NCBI RefSeq assembly: GCF_011045095.1
Contig: NZ_JAALDL010000003.1
Span: 186,001-250,000, forward strand
From: Grimontia sedimenti
GTDB lineage: Bacteria; Pseudomonadota; Gammaproteobacteria; Enterobacterales; Vibrionaceae
Length of the DNA stretch: 64,000 bases
Direction: 5' to 3'
The position numbers and the translations under genes are program-made. The notes below the pieces were generated by a model. The model was not told where the DNA came from, ran no database searches, and worked only from the letters and a program-made list of their open reading frames with translations. This document shows positions 13,468-22,532 of the stretch, one piece after another. The first letter of the stretch is position 1. Every line of letters begins with the position of its first letter.

Positions 13468-15489
13468 ATGAAAACCCGATTCGCTCCTTCAGTTCTGTCT
13501 CTCGCTATCGTTGCGTCTTTCGGCGCTTTTGCCAATGACTATGCATCTATCGATACCTATGAAGGCAAGCCAGCCTCAGAACACACCATTAACGCAAATG
13601 CCGCTGTAGCGAAAACATTACCCTGGGAAGACACTACGGCGTTCGAGCGCACAACACGTGGTTTGATTGCTGAATTCGGCACGCATGAAGCGGGCGAGTT
13701 GAAAAACCGTTTCGAATACATGACTGACATGTCTGTTGATGATCTGCCGCCAACAGTTAATCCATCTATTTGGCGTCAGGGCATGCTGAACTATGCGGCA
13801 GGCGGCTTGTATGAAGTCACTGACGGCGTTTACCAAATTCGCGGTGCTGACCTGTCAAATATGACAATCTACCGCTCTGAGAACGGCTATGTCATTCACG
13901 ATCCTCTGCTTTCACGCGAAGCAGCAGCGGCTTCTTGGGAGTTTGCGAAACAGCATCTGCCTGCTATTAACGGTGAGCACAAAATCACCGGCATGATCTA
14001 TTCACACATGCATGCTGACCACTTTGGCGGCTCTCGTGGTGTCTTTGAATCTGGCGACTTCGCAGCAGATGCTGAAATTTACGCGCCGAATGACTTCATT
14101 AAAGAGCTGGCAGACGAAAACGTGATTGCCGGTACCGCGATGGGACGCCGCGCGAACTACCAATACGGCACCACCTTGGACACCAACACCAAAGGCATCG
14201 TCGATAACGCGCTTGGCTTGGGTACCTCCCGTGGCGAAGTAACGCTGGTGGCACCAACAGAAGAGATTGAAGAGCGCGAGAAACTGATCACCATTGATGG
14301 TTTGGACTTCCTCGCAATCAATATGCCTGGTGCAGAAGCCCCCGCAGAGATTGTTCTGTATGTACCTGAGTACCGCTCGCTGAATACCGCAGAGCTGACG
14401 TATGACGGTATGCACAACATCTACACTTTCCGTGGTGCAAAAGTTCGTGACTCGCTGGTTTGGACTAAGTACCTCACTGAGCTGAAGATGCGTTTTGTCG
14501 ACAGTGGCTTGGTCGACAATATTCATGCGGCTCACTCAGCGCCAGTGTGGAATGATGCTAACACTGAAGCGAATGAAATCTCAGACTACATGACGCTTCA
14601 GCGCGACAACTATGGCTTTATCCATAACCAAGCAATGCGACTGGCAAACCATGGTGTGACCATTCATGACGTAGGCCGTGAAATCGAGAAGATTGTTCCT
14701 CAATCTCAGATTGATACCTGGCACACGAATGGCTATCACGGTTCATACAGCCATAACGCTCGAGCGGTTGTGAATCTCTATCTTGGATATCATGACATGA
14801 ACCCAGTTAACACCAACCCACTGCAGACCACAGAGAAGTCGTGCGTATACGTTGAAGCTGCAGGTGCGGATGCCTTCTATAAGGCGGGTATGAAGCACTT
14901 TAATGCGGGTGAATATCAGGAAGCGTCTCAGCTGTTCAATGACCTGGTTCAGTGTGAGCCTAGCAACATCAAATACCGTTTTGCATTAGCAGACAGCTTT
15001 GAGCAGCAAGGTTATCAATCTGAAACCATGGCATGGCGTAACAGTTATCTGCAAGGTGCCGTTGAGCTGCGTACCGGTGACATTCAGCCTTCAATTAAAC
15101 TGGCATCACCAGATGTGATTGCGAATACGCCAACGGGCATGTTCCTCGACTTCATCGCGGTAAGTTTGAATGCTCCGAAAGCAGAAGCAGCAGGCTTAGA
15201 CTTTAACTTCGGTGTGTACCACCCAGACTTGGGCGAGCGTTACTATGGTGAAGTGTCTAACGCGAACATGGCGAACATCCAAGTTGATGAGCTGCCAAAA
15301 GTAGACTTCGAACTCATCATTCATAAAACCGACTTCACCAAAGTGGTATTGGGTGAAACCAGCTTGGAAGATCTGATTAAGTCTGGTCAGGCAGGCGTGA
15401 AAGGTGATGCAGAGTTGCTTGCGAAACTGGCTGGTACGCTGGATAGCTTCGACGGCATGTTTGAAATCTTGCCAATGCCTAAGAAGTAG
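13468..15489 (+). CDS. alkyl sulfatase (SdsA1/YjcS/BDS1-like metallo-beta-lactamase)
   Basis: A 673-residue enzyme that hydrolyses alkyl sulfate esters. A signal peptide (MKTRFAPSVLSLAIVASFGAFAND) targets it to the periplasm or outside. The metallo-beta-lactamase domain carries the zinc motif SHMHADHFGG (about residues 178-187); a central dimerisation domain (YMTLQRDNYGFIHNQAMRLANHGVTI, SYSHNARAVVNLYLGYHDMNP) and a C-terminal SCP2-like lipid-binding domain (from about 560) complete the family layout and length. The start is ATG 13468 behind AAGAGG; an upstream in-frame ATG at 13405 adds a tail that would hide the signal peptide. Confidence 0.9.
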   Translation: MKTRFAPSVLSLAIVASFGAFANDYASIDTYEGKPASEHTINANAAVAKTLPWEDTTAFERTTRGLIAEFGTHEAGELKNRFEYMTDMSVDDLPPTVNPSIWRQGMLNYAAGGLYEVTDGVYQIRGADLSNMTIYRSENGYVIHDPLLSREAAAASWEFAKQHLPAINGEHKITGMIYSHMHADHFGGSRGVFESGDFAADAEIYAPNDFIKELADENVIAGTAMGRRANYQYGTTLDTNTKGIVDNALGLGTSRGEVTLVAPTEEIEEREKLITIDGLDFLAINMPGAEAPAEIVLYVPEYRSLNTAELTYDGMHNIYTFRGAKVRDSLVWTKYLTELKMRFVDSGLVDNIHAAHSAPVWNDANTEANEISDYMTLQRDNYGFIHNQAMRLANHGVTIHDVGREIEKIVPQSQIDTWHTNGYHGSYSHNARAVVNLYLGYHDMNPVNTNPLQTTEKSCVYVEAAGADAFYKAGMKHFNAGEYQEASQLFNDLVQCEPSNIKYRFALADSFEQQGYQSETMAWRNSYLQGAVELRTGDIQPSIKLASPDVIANTPTGMFLDFIAVSLNAPKAEAAGLDFNFGVYHPDLGERYYGEVSNANMANIQVDELPKVDFELIIHKTDFTKVVLGETSLEDLIKSGQAGVKGDAELLAKLAGTLDSFDGMFEILPMPKK

Positions 15490-15510
15490 CACTGTAAAGT
15501 ACTGAAAAAT

Positions 15511-15540
15511 AAAAAGCCCAGCTTTATGCTGGGCTTTCTG
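15511..15540. terminator. bidirectional terminator between the alkyl sulfatase and oxygenase genes
   Basis: Stem AAAGCCCAGC / GCTGGGCTTT around TTTAT, with A- and T-rich flanks, between converging genes. Confidence 0.85.
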
Positions 15541-15555
15541 TATCCAACATTTCCA

Positions 15556-16494
15556 TTAAAACGGTGCGTAACTATCCGGGATTGACTCCGGCACTGTCCA
15601 GCGTGCTTTCGCATCAATTTCTTGGGTCAAACCTCGAACAGGGATTTGCCTGCGGTCGCCATATAGCCACAACACGATGTTGGTGCGTGAGCCGCTGGTG
15701 ATAGGCTGTGCAGCATGCGGCACACTGCCACGGTGAATCATCGCGATACCCGCTTCAAAGCTGAGTCGACGCACCACACCTGTGGTTGGGTCGTAGTAAT
15801 CAATCTCTGAGCCAGTAAACGCTTCACCTGGCAGGTTGAGGTTGATATTCATTGTCGCCGCAGAAGCATCAGTGTGCAGGCGCAGTGACGTATCAACACC
15901 GGGTTGATACTGAATCGAAAATCCGAAAGTTTGCGAATCATAGCCCATGACTTCTGGAAACAGCAGTCGTGCGACAGGGCGCATGTATTTATCCATCACG
16001 GTTTGATAGAACGCCTGAAACTCCGGTGCGGCCAGATAGCCTTCAGAGCGCTTGTCGAGCATTGCGCCGTGTCGGTTTAGCGCGATGCCATAAGGAGGAC
16101 GCAAAGGAATCTCCGCGTTGGCGACGTTTTCCAAATAACCACGCAGTTCTGCCAAACGTTCAGGGTCGAAAAATTGGCATTGGAAAACACCCGGAGCTAC
16201 TTCTTCCCACAGCTCTTTCACATCCAACTCTGTTGTTGGGTCTTCCCATGCTTTGTTCACCGCGTCTCGTAGTTTTGCACTCAGTAAAGACTCATCCAAA
16301 TTGAACGCATTGCCCTGCTCAGTGCGCTCCCATTCTGTCCACGCACTGCTGAGTAACTCTCGGTTGTTATCCCAAAACTGTTGAACAGCAGGTGCTCGCA
16401 TTAACATTTCTTGTCTTGAAGGCAGCGTGAGATTACGTGCCTGATCCAAAGCGTTGAAGGTTGCTTGTTCATTGATGATGGCTGCATGACTCAT
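15556..16494 (-). CDS. 2-oxoglutarate/Fe(II)-dependent oxygenase
   Basis: A 312-residue protein with the double-stranded beta-helix core of prolyl-4-hydroxylase-like oxygenases. The iron triad is visible as HTD in SLRLHTDASAATMNINLNLPGE (about residues 208-216) and the distal His in AMIHRGSVPHAAQPITSGSRTNIVLWLYG (about 254-282), which also has the Arg that binds 2-oxoglutarate. The first 100 residues are helical. No signal peptide. Substrate unknown. It converges on the alkyl sulfatase gene and shares its terminator. Confidence 0.8.
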   Translation of the reverse strand: MSHAAIINEQATFNALDQARNLTLPSRQEMLMRAPAVQQFWDNNRELLSSAWTEWERTEQGNAFNLDESLLSAKLRDAVNKAWEDPTTELDVKELWEEVAPGVFQCQFFDPERLAELRGYLENVANAEIPLRPPYGIALNRHGAMLDKRSEGYLAAPEFQAFYQTVMDKYMRPVARLLFPEVMGYDSQTFGFSIQYQPGVDTSLRLHTDASAATMNINLNLPGEAFTGSEIDYYDPTTGVVRRLSFEAGIAMIHRGSVPHAAQPITSGSRTNIVLWLYGDRRQIPVRGLTQEIDAKARWTVPESIPDSYAPF

Positions 16495-16713
16495 CTTTCA
16501 TTCTCCCAATCTTATTGTTCGTTTTGCCTGAGTAGTGGCGATGGGATAACGTTATTACACGCTTTATTGTTGATAAATGAGCCAAATGAAAAGACAGTTT
16601 CAATATTTTCTTAATAATCATTGGCGGTTAAGCTTTTCGGGTTTGGAGCAGACGGGTTGGTTTAGCGGCGAAGCGGGCTTCATCAAAGGGTAGTGGGGCT
16701 TTATCAAAAGGCA

Positions 16714-16745
16714 ATAAAAAGCCCGGCAAGTCGCCAGGCTTCTTT
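16714..16745 (-). terminator. terminator of pyrC
   Basis: On the minus strand GAAGCCTGGCG pairs with CGCCGGGCTT across ACTTG, followed by TTTTTATT. It lies 30-60 bp after the pyrC stop. Confidence 0.75.
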
Positions 16746-16776
16746 TGTTCGCTGATATGTTCTTAGCTGTTTCGAA

Positions 16777-17805
16777 TTACTTTACTTTCCAGCTAACCGT
16801 TTCGCCAGCACGGATTGGCACAACAATGTCCGAACCAAATGGCATGGTATCTGGCACTGGCCACTCTTCTTTGGTCAGCGTTACAGTGTCGGTGTTACGT
16901 GGCACACCATAGAAGTCTGGGCCGTTTTGACTTGCGAAAGCTTCCAGATTCTCCAGTTTACCTTCTTGTTCGAACACTTCTGCGTAGAGCTCCAGTGCTG
17001 CGTGTGCGGTGTAAGAACCCGCACATCCACATGCTGATTCTTTCGCGCCTTTCGCGTGTGGCGCTGAATCTGTACCCAGGAAAAATTTCTTGCTGCCGCT
17101 GGTCGCTGCTTCAACAAGCGCTTTCTGGTGCGTGTTGCGCTTCAGAATTGGCAGGCAGTAGAAGTGAGGTTTGATGCCGCCAACCAGCATGTGGTTACGG
17201 TTATACATTAGGTGATGAGCGGTAATGGTTGCTGCAACGTTCTCGTTCGCGTTTTTCACGAAGTTTGCCGCATCCGCAGTGGTGATGTGCTCAAGGACGA
17301 TTTTCAGGTTAGGGAAATCGTTAACGATGGGTGCCAGAACGGTATCAAGAAACTCTTTCTCGCGATCGAAGATGTCCACCTCGTGGTGGGTCACTTCACC
17401 ATGAACCAACAGCAGCATGCCCACTTCCTGCATGGCTTCAAGAACGTGGTAGATGTTCTTTGCATTGGTCACGCCTGAATCCGAGTTGGTGGTTGCACCG
17501 GCAGGGTAAAGCTTCGCAGCAACAACAGCGCCAGAGGCTCTCGCTTTGCGGATTTCGTCTGGTGTGGTGTTGTCGGTTAGGTAGAGCGCCATCAGTGGCT
17601 CGAATTGCTCAGAAGGCTTTTGCGCCATGATGCGTTCGCGGTAAGCAAGCGCCATTTCAGTGTTGGTCACAGGAGGAACGGTGTTTGGCATGATGAGCGC
17701 GCGACCGTTGTAACGGCTGATGTCGCGGACGGTATCTGTCAGCACTTCGCCATCGCGAAGGTGAACATGCCAGTCGTCAGGGCGAGTAATTGTAAGTGTG
17801 GTCAT
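16777..17805 (-). CDS. pyrC: dihydroorotase PyrC
   Basis: A 342-residue class II dihydroorotase, which closes carbamoyl-aspartate to dihydroorotate in pyrimidine synthesis. Zinc ligands are visible: HVHLRDG (residues 13-19), the carboxylated lysine in AAKLYPAG (about 97-104), VHGEVT (about 134-139) and LEHITT (about 170-175), with the aspartate in [14 protein letters not shown] (about 243-256). Length fits the E. coli enzyme (348). GGAGGG sits 8 bp before the ATG. A PurR-like box lies about 65 bp upstream, in line with purine control of pyrC known in E. coli. Confidence 0.97.
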   Translation of the reverse strand: MTTLTITRPDDWHVHLRDGEVLTDTVRDISRYNGRALIMPNTVPPVTNTEMALAYRERIMAQKPSEQFEPLMALYLTDNTTPDEIRKARASGAVVAAKLYPAGATTNSDSGVTNAKNIYHVLEAMQEVGMLLLVHGEVTHHEVDIFDREKEFLDTVLAPIVNDFPNLKIVLEHITTADAANFVKNANENVAATITAHHLMYNRNHMLVGGIKPHFYCLPILKRNTHQKALVEAATSGSKKFFLGTDSAPHAKGAKESACGCAGSYTAHAALELYAEVFEQEGKLENLEAFASQNGPDFYGVPRNTDTVTLTKEEWPVPDTMPFGSDIVVPIRAGETVSWKVK

Positions 17806-17868
17806 TAAGGCGTCCCTCCATAGCTAAAATATCGGATTGGCGCCTGTCGGCAAGGAATGTGAAATAAA

Positions 17869-17884
17869 AAGCAAACGCTTGCGC
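17869..17884 (-). promoter_or_regulatory. PurR-like operator upstream of pyrC
   Basis: AAGCAAACGCTTGCGC matches the palindromic PurR consensus (ANGNAANCGNTTGCNT read on this strand) at all but the final base. It is about 65 bp before the pyrC start, and pyrC belongs to the PurR regulon in E. coli. The operator call rests on motif and context only. Confidence 0.65.
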
Positions 17885-18077
17885 TCAGGCGGCAGGATGA
17901 TAGTGGAAAAGGGCTTTTATTTCATCTTCTTTCTCGAATTTTACTGTTTCCATGTGTTTTTATGAGAGTCGGAAAAGCCAGATAAACTGACAAATAGGGA
18001 TGTTCACTGCTGCTAACCGAGTGTTAGCTATTAATACAGAATATTGTTGTAATCTTCTGTATTTAAAGGAGGAATGG

Positions 18078-18106
18078 TTGACTTCCTTATTGGCATTGAC
18101 AACTAT
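18078..18106 (+). promoter_or_regulatory. sigma70-type promoter for the kinase-LysE-reductase-GNAT gene group
   Basis: TTGACT (18078-18083) and AACTAT (18101-18106) are 17 bp apart. A terminator-like hairpin stands between this promoter and the first gene, suggesting a leader of about 145 bases. The region from 17,806 to this point holds the divergent pyrC control region and no gene. Confidence 0.5.
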
Positions 18107-18199
18107 AGGTGTATGAAAACGAATTCAATGCTCAAACTCATCCGAATTATCATCATTCCATAGGAATGGTGGGGATGCTGTCGCGCGTTATATTTGCAG

Positions 18200-18229
18200 A
18201 ACCCACCCAAGAGGTGGGTTTTCTTTTTT
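18200..18229 (+). terminator. terminator-like hairpin before the kinase gene (possible attenuator)
   Basis: Stem ACCCACC / GGTGGGT around CAAGA, followed by TTTCTTTTTT. It ends only 30 bp before the ribosome site of the gene at 18260, so most transcripts from the upstream promoter should stop here unless antitermination occurs. It could instead end an unseen small RNA. Confidence 0.65.
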
Positions 18230-18259
18230 CTGCTTCTTGGTTTTTATCTTGGAGGCGAC

Positions 18260-18802
18260 ATGAAGAAAATAGCGGTATTTGGAAAACCGGGAAGCGGTAA
18301 ATCCACCCTCAGCAAAAAACTGGCGTCAGAGACCGGGATTGCTCTCTATCAGTTGGATTCCATGCTTTACCAGAAAAATGGAGAGCAGGTGAGCCACGAA
18401 GGTTTTGAAGCGCGGCATGATGAGATACTGGCCTCGGAGAGCTGGATACTGGATGGTATGGGATTGCTCGGTTCGTTTAACAAACGTTTGGAAGCGGCAG
18501 ATACGCTGGTTTATGTTGAACTGCCTTACCTGACAAGCTATTGGCTGGTCACCAAACGACTGCTGAAAGGTTTGTTCATCAAACCGGAAGGATGGCCTGA
18601 AGGAAGCTCGGTTCTCAAAGGCAGTTTGCAAAGTTACAAGTTTCTCAAACTGTCACCGAAGTTCTGGAATGACAAGTTCCTGAAAAGGCTTGAAGCCATG
18701 TCCGAGAACAAAAACGTGTATGTCATCCGCTCGGTAAAGGAATTGAGTGAATTCGTTCATCAATGTGAGGAAATACGACACAGGGAGGGTCAATCATCAT
18801 GA
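18260..18802 (+). CDS. adenylate kinase-like P-loop protein (FlaR/topology-modulation type)
   Basis: A 180-residue P-loop NTPase. Walker A is GKPGSGKST (about residues 8-16), followed by LSKKLASETGIALYQLDSMLYQ, which matches the start of the small kinases annotated as DNA topology modulation or FlaR-like proteins, and LVYVELPYLTSYWLVTKRLLKG. Substrate unknown. GGAGG at 18251-18255 sets the start at ATG 18260; a longer frame from 18194 would run through the terminator hairpin. Its TGA overlaps the ATG of the next gene. Confidence 0.78.
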   Translation: MKKIAVFGKPGSGKSTLSKKLASETGIALYQLDSMLYQKNGEQVSHEGFEARHDEILASESWILDGMGLLGSFNKRLEAADTLVYVELPYLTSYWLVTKRLLKGLFIKPEGWPEGSSVLKGSLQSYKFLKLSPKFWNDKFLKRLEAMSENKNVYVIRSVKELSEFVHQCEEIRHREGQSS

Positions 18803-19413
18803 CCATTGCTTCTGGTCTCGCACTGTTTTTCGCTATGGCACTTTCCGCGCTTGTTCCTGGCCCGAGCGTGTTTGCGACGATTTCACGTTCGATGGGGAGT
18901 GGAATGAAGCAGGGTATGCTGCTCGCGTTAGGGATCCTGATTGCGGATTACATTTTCATCTTCCTTGCGCTTTCAGGACTTTCCGCACTATCGAAAGTGC
19001 TGGGTGAAGTGTCTTTCGTCATCAAATATGTCGGCATTGCTTATTTGTTTTGGCTCGCCTACGTCAGTTGGACGGCAGAAGTCCCTGAGGAAGGAGAGTC
19101 TATCCCTTCGCAATCATCGAGGTTTTCAAGCTTGCTGACGGGCGTTGTGGTCGGCCTTTCTAACCCGAAAGCAATTTTGTTTTACATGGGGTTCTTTCCC
19201 GCGTTTGTGGATGTGACTCAAATCACCGGGCTCCAAGTGGGTGTCATTCTTTTGATTTCTACCGTTGGCGTGGGCGGTGTGTTGGGGACGTATGCCTATT
19301 CCGCGGCTAAAGCAGGCAAGATGCTAAAAAGTAAGCGTGAAAAGCAAATTCTGAACAAGGTGTCCGGCGGCTTTATGGCGTCGTGTGGCGCGTTTCTTTT
19401 CGCCAAGTCTTGA
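18799..19413 (+). CDS. LysE/RhtB-family amino acid exporter
   Basis: A 204-residue inner-membrane protein with six hydrophobic segments. The N-terminal SALVPGPSVFATISRSMGSGMKQGMLLALGILIADYIFI (about residues 14-52) has the PGP motif of the LysE/RhtB family, and VVVGLSNPKAILFYMGFFPAFVD (about 112-134) is the second signature. These proteins export amino acids such as homoserine, threonine or lysine. It overlaps the kinase gene by 4 bp and is probably co-transcribed with it. Confidence 0.9.
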   Translation: MTIASGLALFFAMALSALVPGPSVFATISRSMGSGMKQGMLLALGILIADYIFIFLALSGLSALSKVLGEVSFVIKYVGIAYLFWLAYVSWTAEVPEEGESIPSQSSRFSSLLTGVVVGLSNPKAILFYMGFFPAFVDVTQITGLQVGVILLISTVGVGGVLGTYAYSAAKAGKMLKSKREKQILNKVSGGFMASCGAFLFAKS

Positions 19414-19447
19414 TAGAACGAGTGGCAATGAAACAAGGGAGAATTTC

Positions 19448-20029
19448 ATGAAGTGTTTGGTGGTACTTTCGCACCCTCTTAAGGAAAGCTTGTGCAGTTA
19501 CCTCTGTCAGGAAACGATTAAACACCTTGAGTCAAAAGGCTACGACATCACCTTGTTAGATCTATATGGTGCAAACTTCGACCCAGTGTTAAGTGCTGAA
19601 GAGAGGCAAAGCTACTATGCCGAAGATTTTGACCGAAGCCGACTCAGCAAAGAGCTAGAGCAGCTGGTGGAGGCGGAATCGTTAGTGCTTGTCTTTCCTA
19701 CCTGGTGGTTCAGCTTTCCCGCCATGCTGAAAGGCTGGATTGACCGTGTATGGGCGCCTGGCTATGCCTACGATCATGACGCGGAACTAGGGGCCATTAA
19801 GCCGAAATTGGGCAACCTCAAAGAAGTGAAAGTGGTGACCACGCTTGGTTCCCCATGGTGGGTGGATAATCTGGTGATGCACAAGCCGGTGAAGCGCGTA
19901 TTGAAAACGGCCATTTTAGGTGCGTGCGCGAAAGAGTGTAAGGTGACTTTCCTTTCTCTTTATAACGCCGAAAAGGCGGGTAGGGAGCAGGTCGATAAAT
20001 TTGTCCAGAAGATCAATGCGAAGTTTTAA
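19448..20029 (+). CDS. flavodoxin-fold NAD(P)H dehydrogenase (quinone)
   Basis: A 193-residue flavoprotein of the NQO/KefF/MdaB type: LVVLSHPLKESLCSYLCQETIKHLESKGYDITLLDLYGANFDPVLSAEE (residues 3-51), LVLVFPTWWFSFPAMLKGWIDRVWAPGYAYDH (about 86-117, FMN-binding loop with W and P) and VVTTLGSPWW. Such enzymes do two-electron quinone reduction. AGGGAGAA precedes ATG 19448; the longer frame from 19385 overlaps the exporter gene. Third gene of the group. Confidence 0.88.
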   Translation: MKCLVVLSHPLKESLCSYLCQETIKHLESKGYDITLLDLYGANFDPVLSAEERQSYYAEDFDRSRLSKELEQLVEAESLVLVFPTWWFSFPAMLKGWIDRVWAPGYAYDHDAELGAIKPKLGNLKEVKVVTTLGSPWWVDNLVMHKPVKRVLKTAILGACAKECKVTFLSLYNAEKAGREQVDKFVQKINAKF

Positions 20030-20050
20030 GGTCAACAGTAGGGAGAGAAG

Positions 20051-20494
20051 ATGGAAATCCGCAAAGTGGTGTTAAGGGATTTGGAAGCGGCTCAGGAATT
20101 GGTGAATTCGGTGTCAGAGGCAGACGTTATGCCTTTGTTTAATGAACAAGGACAGGCTGAGTTCAAATCCCGGATCCTGCCAGACCTCGCTACCACTTTT
20201 GATGATTCCCGTTTCTACACCGTCATTGCGTTTAAAAATGAGAAAGTTATTGGGTTTGCAGCGTTGCGCGAAGGGAATTATCTGACCCATCTTTTTGTAG
20301 CCAAATCTACACAAGGCACAGGGCTCGGGAAACGCCTGCTAGAGCATGTATTAACAACAACTAGCTCGAAAGAAATATCGCTTCGCTCATCGGTCAATGC
20401 TTTGGCTTTTTATGCATCACAAGGTTTTGAGGCAACAGGTGAAGAATCAGATTTCAATGGTATTCGTTTTGTGCCTATGAGGTTATCCCGATGA
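20051..20494 (+). CDS. GNAT-family N-acetyltransferase
   Basis: A 147-residue GNAT enzyme. IGFAALREGNYLTHLFVAKSTQGTGLGKRLLEHVLTT holds the acetyl-CoA loop (Q-G-T-G-L-G, about residues 93-98), and LRSSVNALAFYASQGFEATGEESDFNGIRFVPM is the standard end. Substrate unknown. AGGGAGAG 6 bp before the ATG; last gene of the group, followed by a terminator. Confidence 0.87.
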   Translation: MEIRKVVLRDLEAAQELVNSVSEADVMPLFNEQGQAEFKSRILPDLATTFDDSRFYTVIAFKNEKVIGFAALREGNYLTHLFVAKSTQGTGLGKRLLEHVLTTTSSKEISLRSSVNALAFYASQGFEATGEESDFNGIRFVPMRLSR

Positions 20495-20535
20495 TGTTTG
20501 CTTCTTTGTAAGAAAACCATATATAGGCAGGAAAA

Positions 20536-20561
20536 GAAAAGGGCGGTTAGTCCGCCCTTCG
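20536..20561. terminator. bidirectional terminator between the GNAT and GH17 genes
   Basis: Stem GGGCGG / CCGCCC around TTAGT, with A-rich sequence before and T-rich after, between converging genes. Confidence 0.8.
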
Positions 20562-20567
20562 TTGTAG

Positions 20568-21473
20568 TCAACCGTACAGAGACTGCATGACCAGTTTTGG
20601 TGTGCGGTCCACCTTGAACAGACCCCAGTGTTTCTCTGGCTCTTCAGGGTGGTTGTCACCTTTCCATGGCTCGTCAAACGCTTCGAAGACAAAAGTCAGA
20701 ATCTTTTCATCACGCGTCCACTGCAGCAGTTGGTCATAGTAAGCTGCCTGAAGTTCTTCAGACGCGTTCCATGCTTCAATGCCACGGCCGTTAGAGGCTG
20801 TTGCCCAGCCAGCTTCGGTAATAACAACAGGCTTACCTGGGTGACGATCGGCGACATCGCGGTAGTTTTGCTTGGTGTATTCCAGCGCGTCGTCGATAGT
20901 TTTGTATTCCCAAACCGGGTAAGTGTGCAGGGAAATGAAGTCAATCACTTCAACCAGTGCGTCCAGTTTGTAAGTCCAAGGCACGTAGTTTTCACAGAAA
21001 GTGACAGGTTGGCTGATGCTGTCTTTTACTTTCTGAACGTGCTCGACCAGCTTCTCAACAGAGATCAAGTGATCGGTCCATTCAACACTGGCCTCATTAC
21101 CGACTGAAACGTAACCCACGATTTCTGGGTATGCGTTTGCGAGCTCGATGAGGCGATCGATTTCTTCCTTGTTGTGCTGGCGATTTTTCTCCAGCGTTTC
21201 TTCGCTGAACTCTGCTCCCCAAGGACAATTTGGGTTATTCATTTCAGCCGCAACATCGGCGCCTAGCATTACTTTGAAATCAAGTCCTTCGTCGCGAATA
21301 ACATCCAACACCAGTCTTGCGTGAGTGCCACAGTCGTATAGACGCAGTGCAGACCAGTTGTGGGATAGGATAAGAAGGTCTTCTTTGATCTCTTGGTACG
21401 TTGGGTAAATTCCCTCACGAGGGTTTTGACCTTCACGATAGCCTGAGTAACAAATGGCGTTTCTGTATTCCAT
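20568..21473 (-). CDS. glycoside hydrolase family 17-like protein (second of tandem pair)
   Basis: A 301-residue (beta/alpha)8 protein. The catalytic acid is Glu127 in YVSVGNEASVEW and the nucleophile Glu220 in VVITEAGWATAS, as in GH17 beta-1,3-glucan enzymes. TFVFEAFDEPWKGD (about residues 262-275) is the usual last barrel strand. No signal peptide is visible, so it should act in the cytoplasm, perhaps on imported oligosaccharides. The start is ATG 21473 (MEYRNAICYSGYREGQ); an upstream frame to 21575 lacks a good start. It follows the other GH17 gene by 66 bp. Confidence 0.85.
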   Translation of the reverse strand: MEYRNAICYSGYREGQNPREGIYPTYQEIKEDLLILSHNWSALRLYDCGTHARLVLDVIRDEGLDFKVMLGADVAAEMNNPNCPWGAEFSEETLEKNRQHNKEEIDRLIELANAYPEIVGYVSVGNEASVEWTDHLISVEKLVEHVQKVKDSISQPVTFCENYVPWTYKLDALVEVIDFISLHTYPVWEYKTIDDALEYTKQNYRDVADRHPGKPVVITEAGWATASNGRGIEAWNASEELQAAYYDQLLQWTRDEKILTFVFEAFDEPWKGDNHPEEPEKHWGLFKVDRTPKLVMQSLYG

Positions 21474-21538
21474 AGCGCTTTTTACCTTAGTTTTCTTATG
21501 CCTGCAGATAGTCCGCAGGCGCTTTGTAATGTGTTCTG

Positions 21539-22414
21539 TTAGGTTGAGTACTTGAAGTTGCCGTCTTTGTCCCAAAGACCCCAGTACGCACCTACCGCGC
21601 CTTCCTTTTCCACCTTCCAGGCTTCATCGAAAGACGAGAAATAGAACACATCAATGTTCTCTTCTTCTGCCCATGCATAAGTATCAATGAAGTACTTCAG
21701 GGCGTTTTCTTCTGAAGGTATCGAGCCGCGCTCGGGAACACCTTCGTTTGGCCAGCCAGTTTCTGAAACAATCACTGGTTTGCCTTTACCGGCATTCACT
21801 GCACGGCGATACATTTCCTTCATGTAAGGCACGGCAAAGTCTGCCGGACAGCCTTCCCAGAAGGGGTAGCAGTTTGTCAGTATCACCTCACAGGCGTCGG
21901 CGACGCGAGGGTGATTTTCAAATAAATAGTAAGCATCAACGTAGCCCACCTGAACGTCAGGCAGTTCTGCCTTGGCGCGTTCGATGTAGCTGATGAGTTC
22001 GTCTTCATGCAGGTCTTCACGAAGAAGCACTTCGTTACCCACACCAAGAATGTCTACATGCCCTTCGTGCGCGACGGCGATAGCGTTTTGCAGCTCTTCC
22101 TCGTTCTTTTCGTGGTTTCCGTCAATCCAAACGCCAACCATGGTTTTGAGCCCATACTCTTTGGCGATTTTTGGAATGAGCTCATTACCGTCGGTACAAG
22201 AGAAAGTACGAACCCAGTTAACGTGTGGGGCAATGATCTGAAGCCTTTCGTGGATTTGAGCTTCAGTGATGATGGAACCAGGTCCCTGTCCATCAACATA
22301 GGGGCTGAAAGAAATCCCATGGATTTTTGCATCCACCAAATCACGTGTTTTTTGCTTGAGGTAGCTCAGCCACTCCTCACCTTGAGGCGCAGCTCGGTTG
22401 ATTCTGCTTGACAC
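21539..22414 (-). CDS. glycoside hydrolase family 17-like protein (first of tandem pair)
   Basis: A 291-residue GH17-type barrel. GISFSPYVDGQGPGS starts the first strand; the acid is Glu128 in ILGVGNEVLL and the nucleophile Glu218 in VIVSETGWPNEG, followed by VFYFSSFDEAWK. The similarity of catalytic motifs to the gene after it suggests an old duplication, although the two differ widely in sequence. No signal peptide. A perfect palindrome lies 119 bp upstream and may bind a regulator. Substrate is probably a beta-1,3-linked glucan oligomer, by family. Confidence 0.87.
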   Translation of the reverse strand: MSSRINRAAPQGEEWLSYLKQKTRDLVDAKIHGISFSPYVDGQGPGSIITEAQIHERLQIIAPHVNWVRTFSCTDGNELIPKIAKEYGLKTMVGVWIDGNHEKNEEELQNAIAVAHEGHVDILGVGNEVLLREDLHEDELISYIERAKAELPDVQVGYVDAYYLFENHPRVADACEVILTNCYPFWEGCPADFAVPYMKEMYRRAVNAGKGKPVIVSETGWPNEGVPERGSIPSEENALKYFIDTYAWAEEENIDVFYFSSFDEAWKVEKEGAVGAYWGLWDKDGNFKYST

Positions 22415-22532
22415 TCTCCAAACTCCCTTTCGGATAGTCGCACTTTCTTTGAGTGCGGTTATTCACTGTCTGTTTTCTATTTTTTGTTAGATTGGCTCTT
22501 CAAATCGCCTTGGGTAACAGCACCGAAAAACG

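Noticed and set aside
18109-18300. 63-residue ORF in the leader of the kinase operon
   Set aside because: It runs through the terminator hairpin and overlaps the kinase start; only the first codons could be a leader peptide, noted under the attenuator finding.
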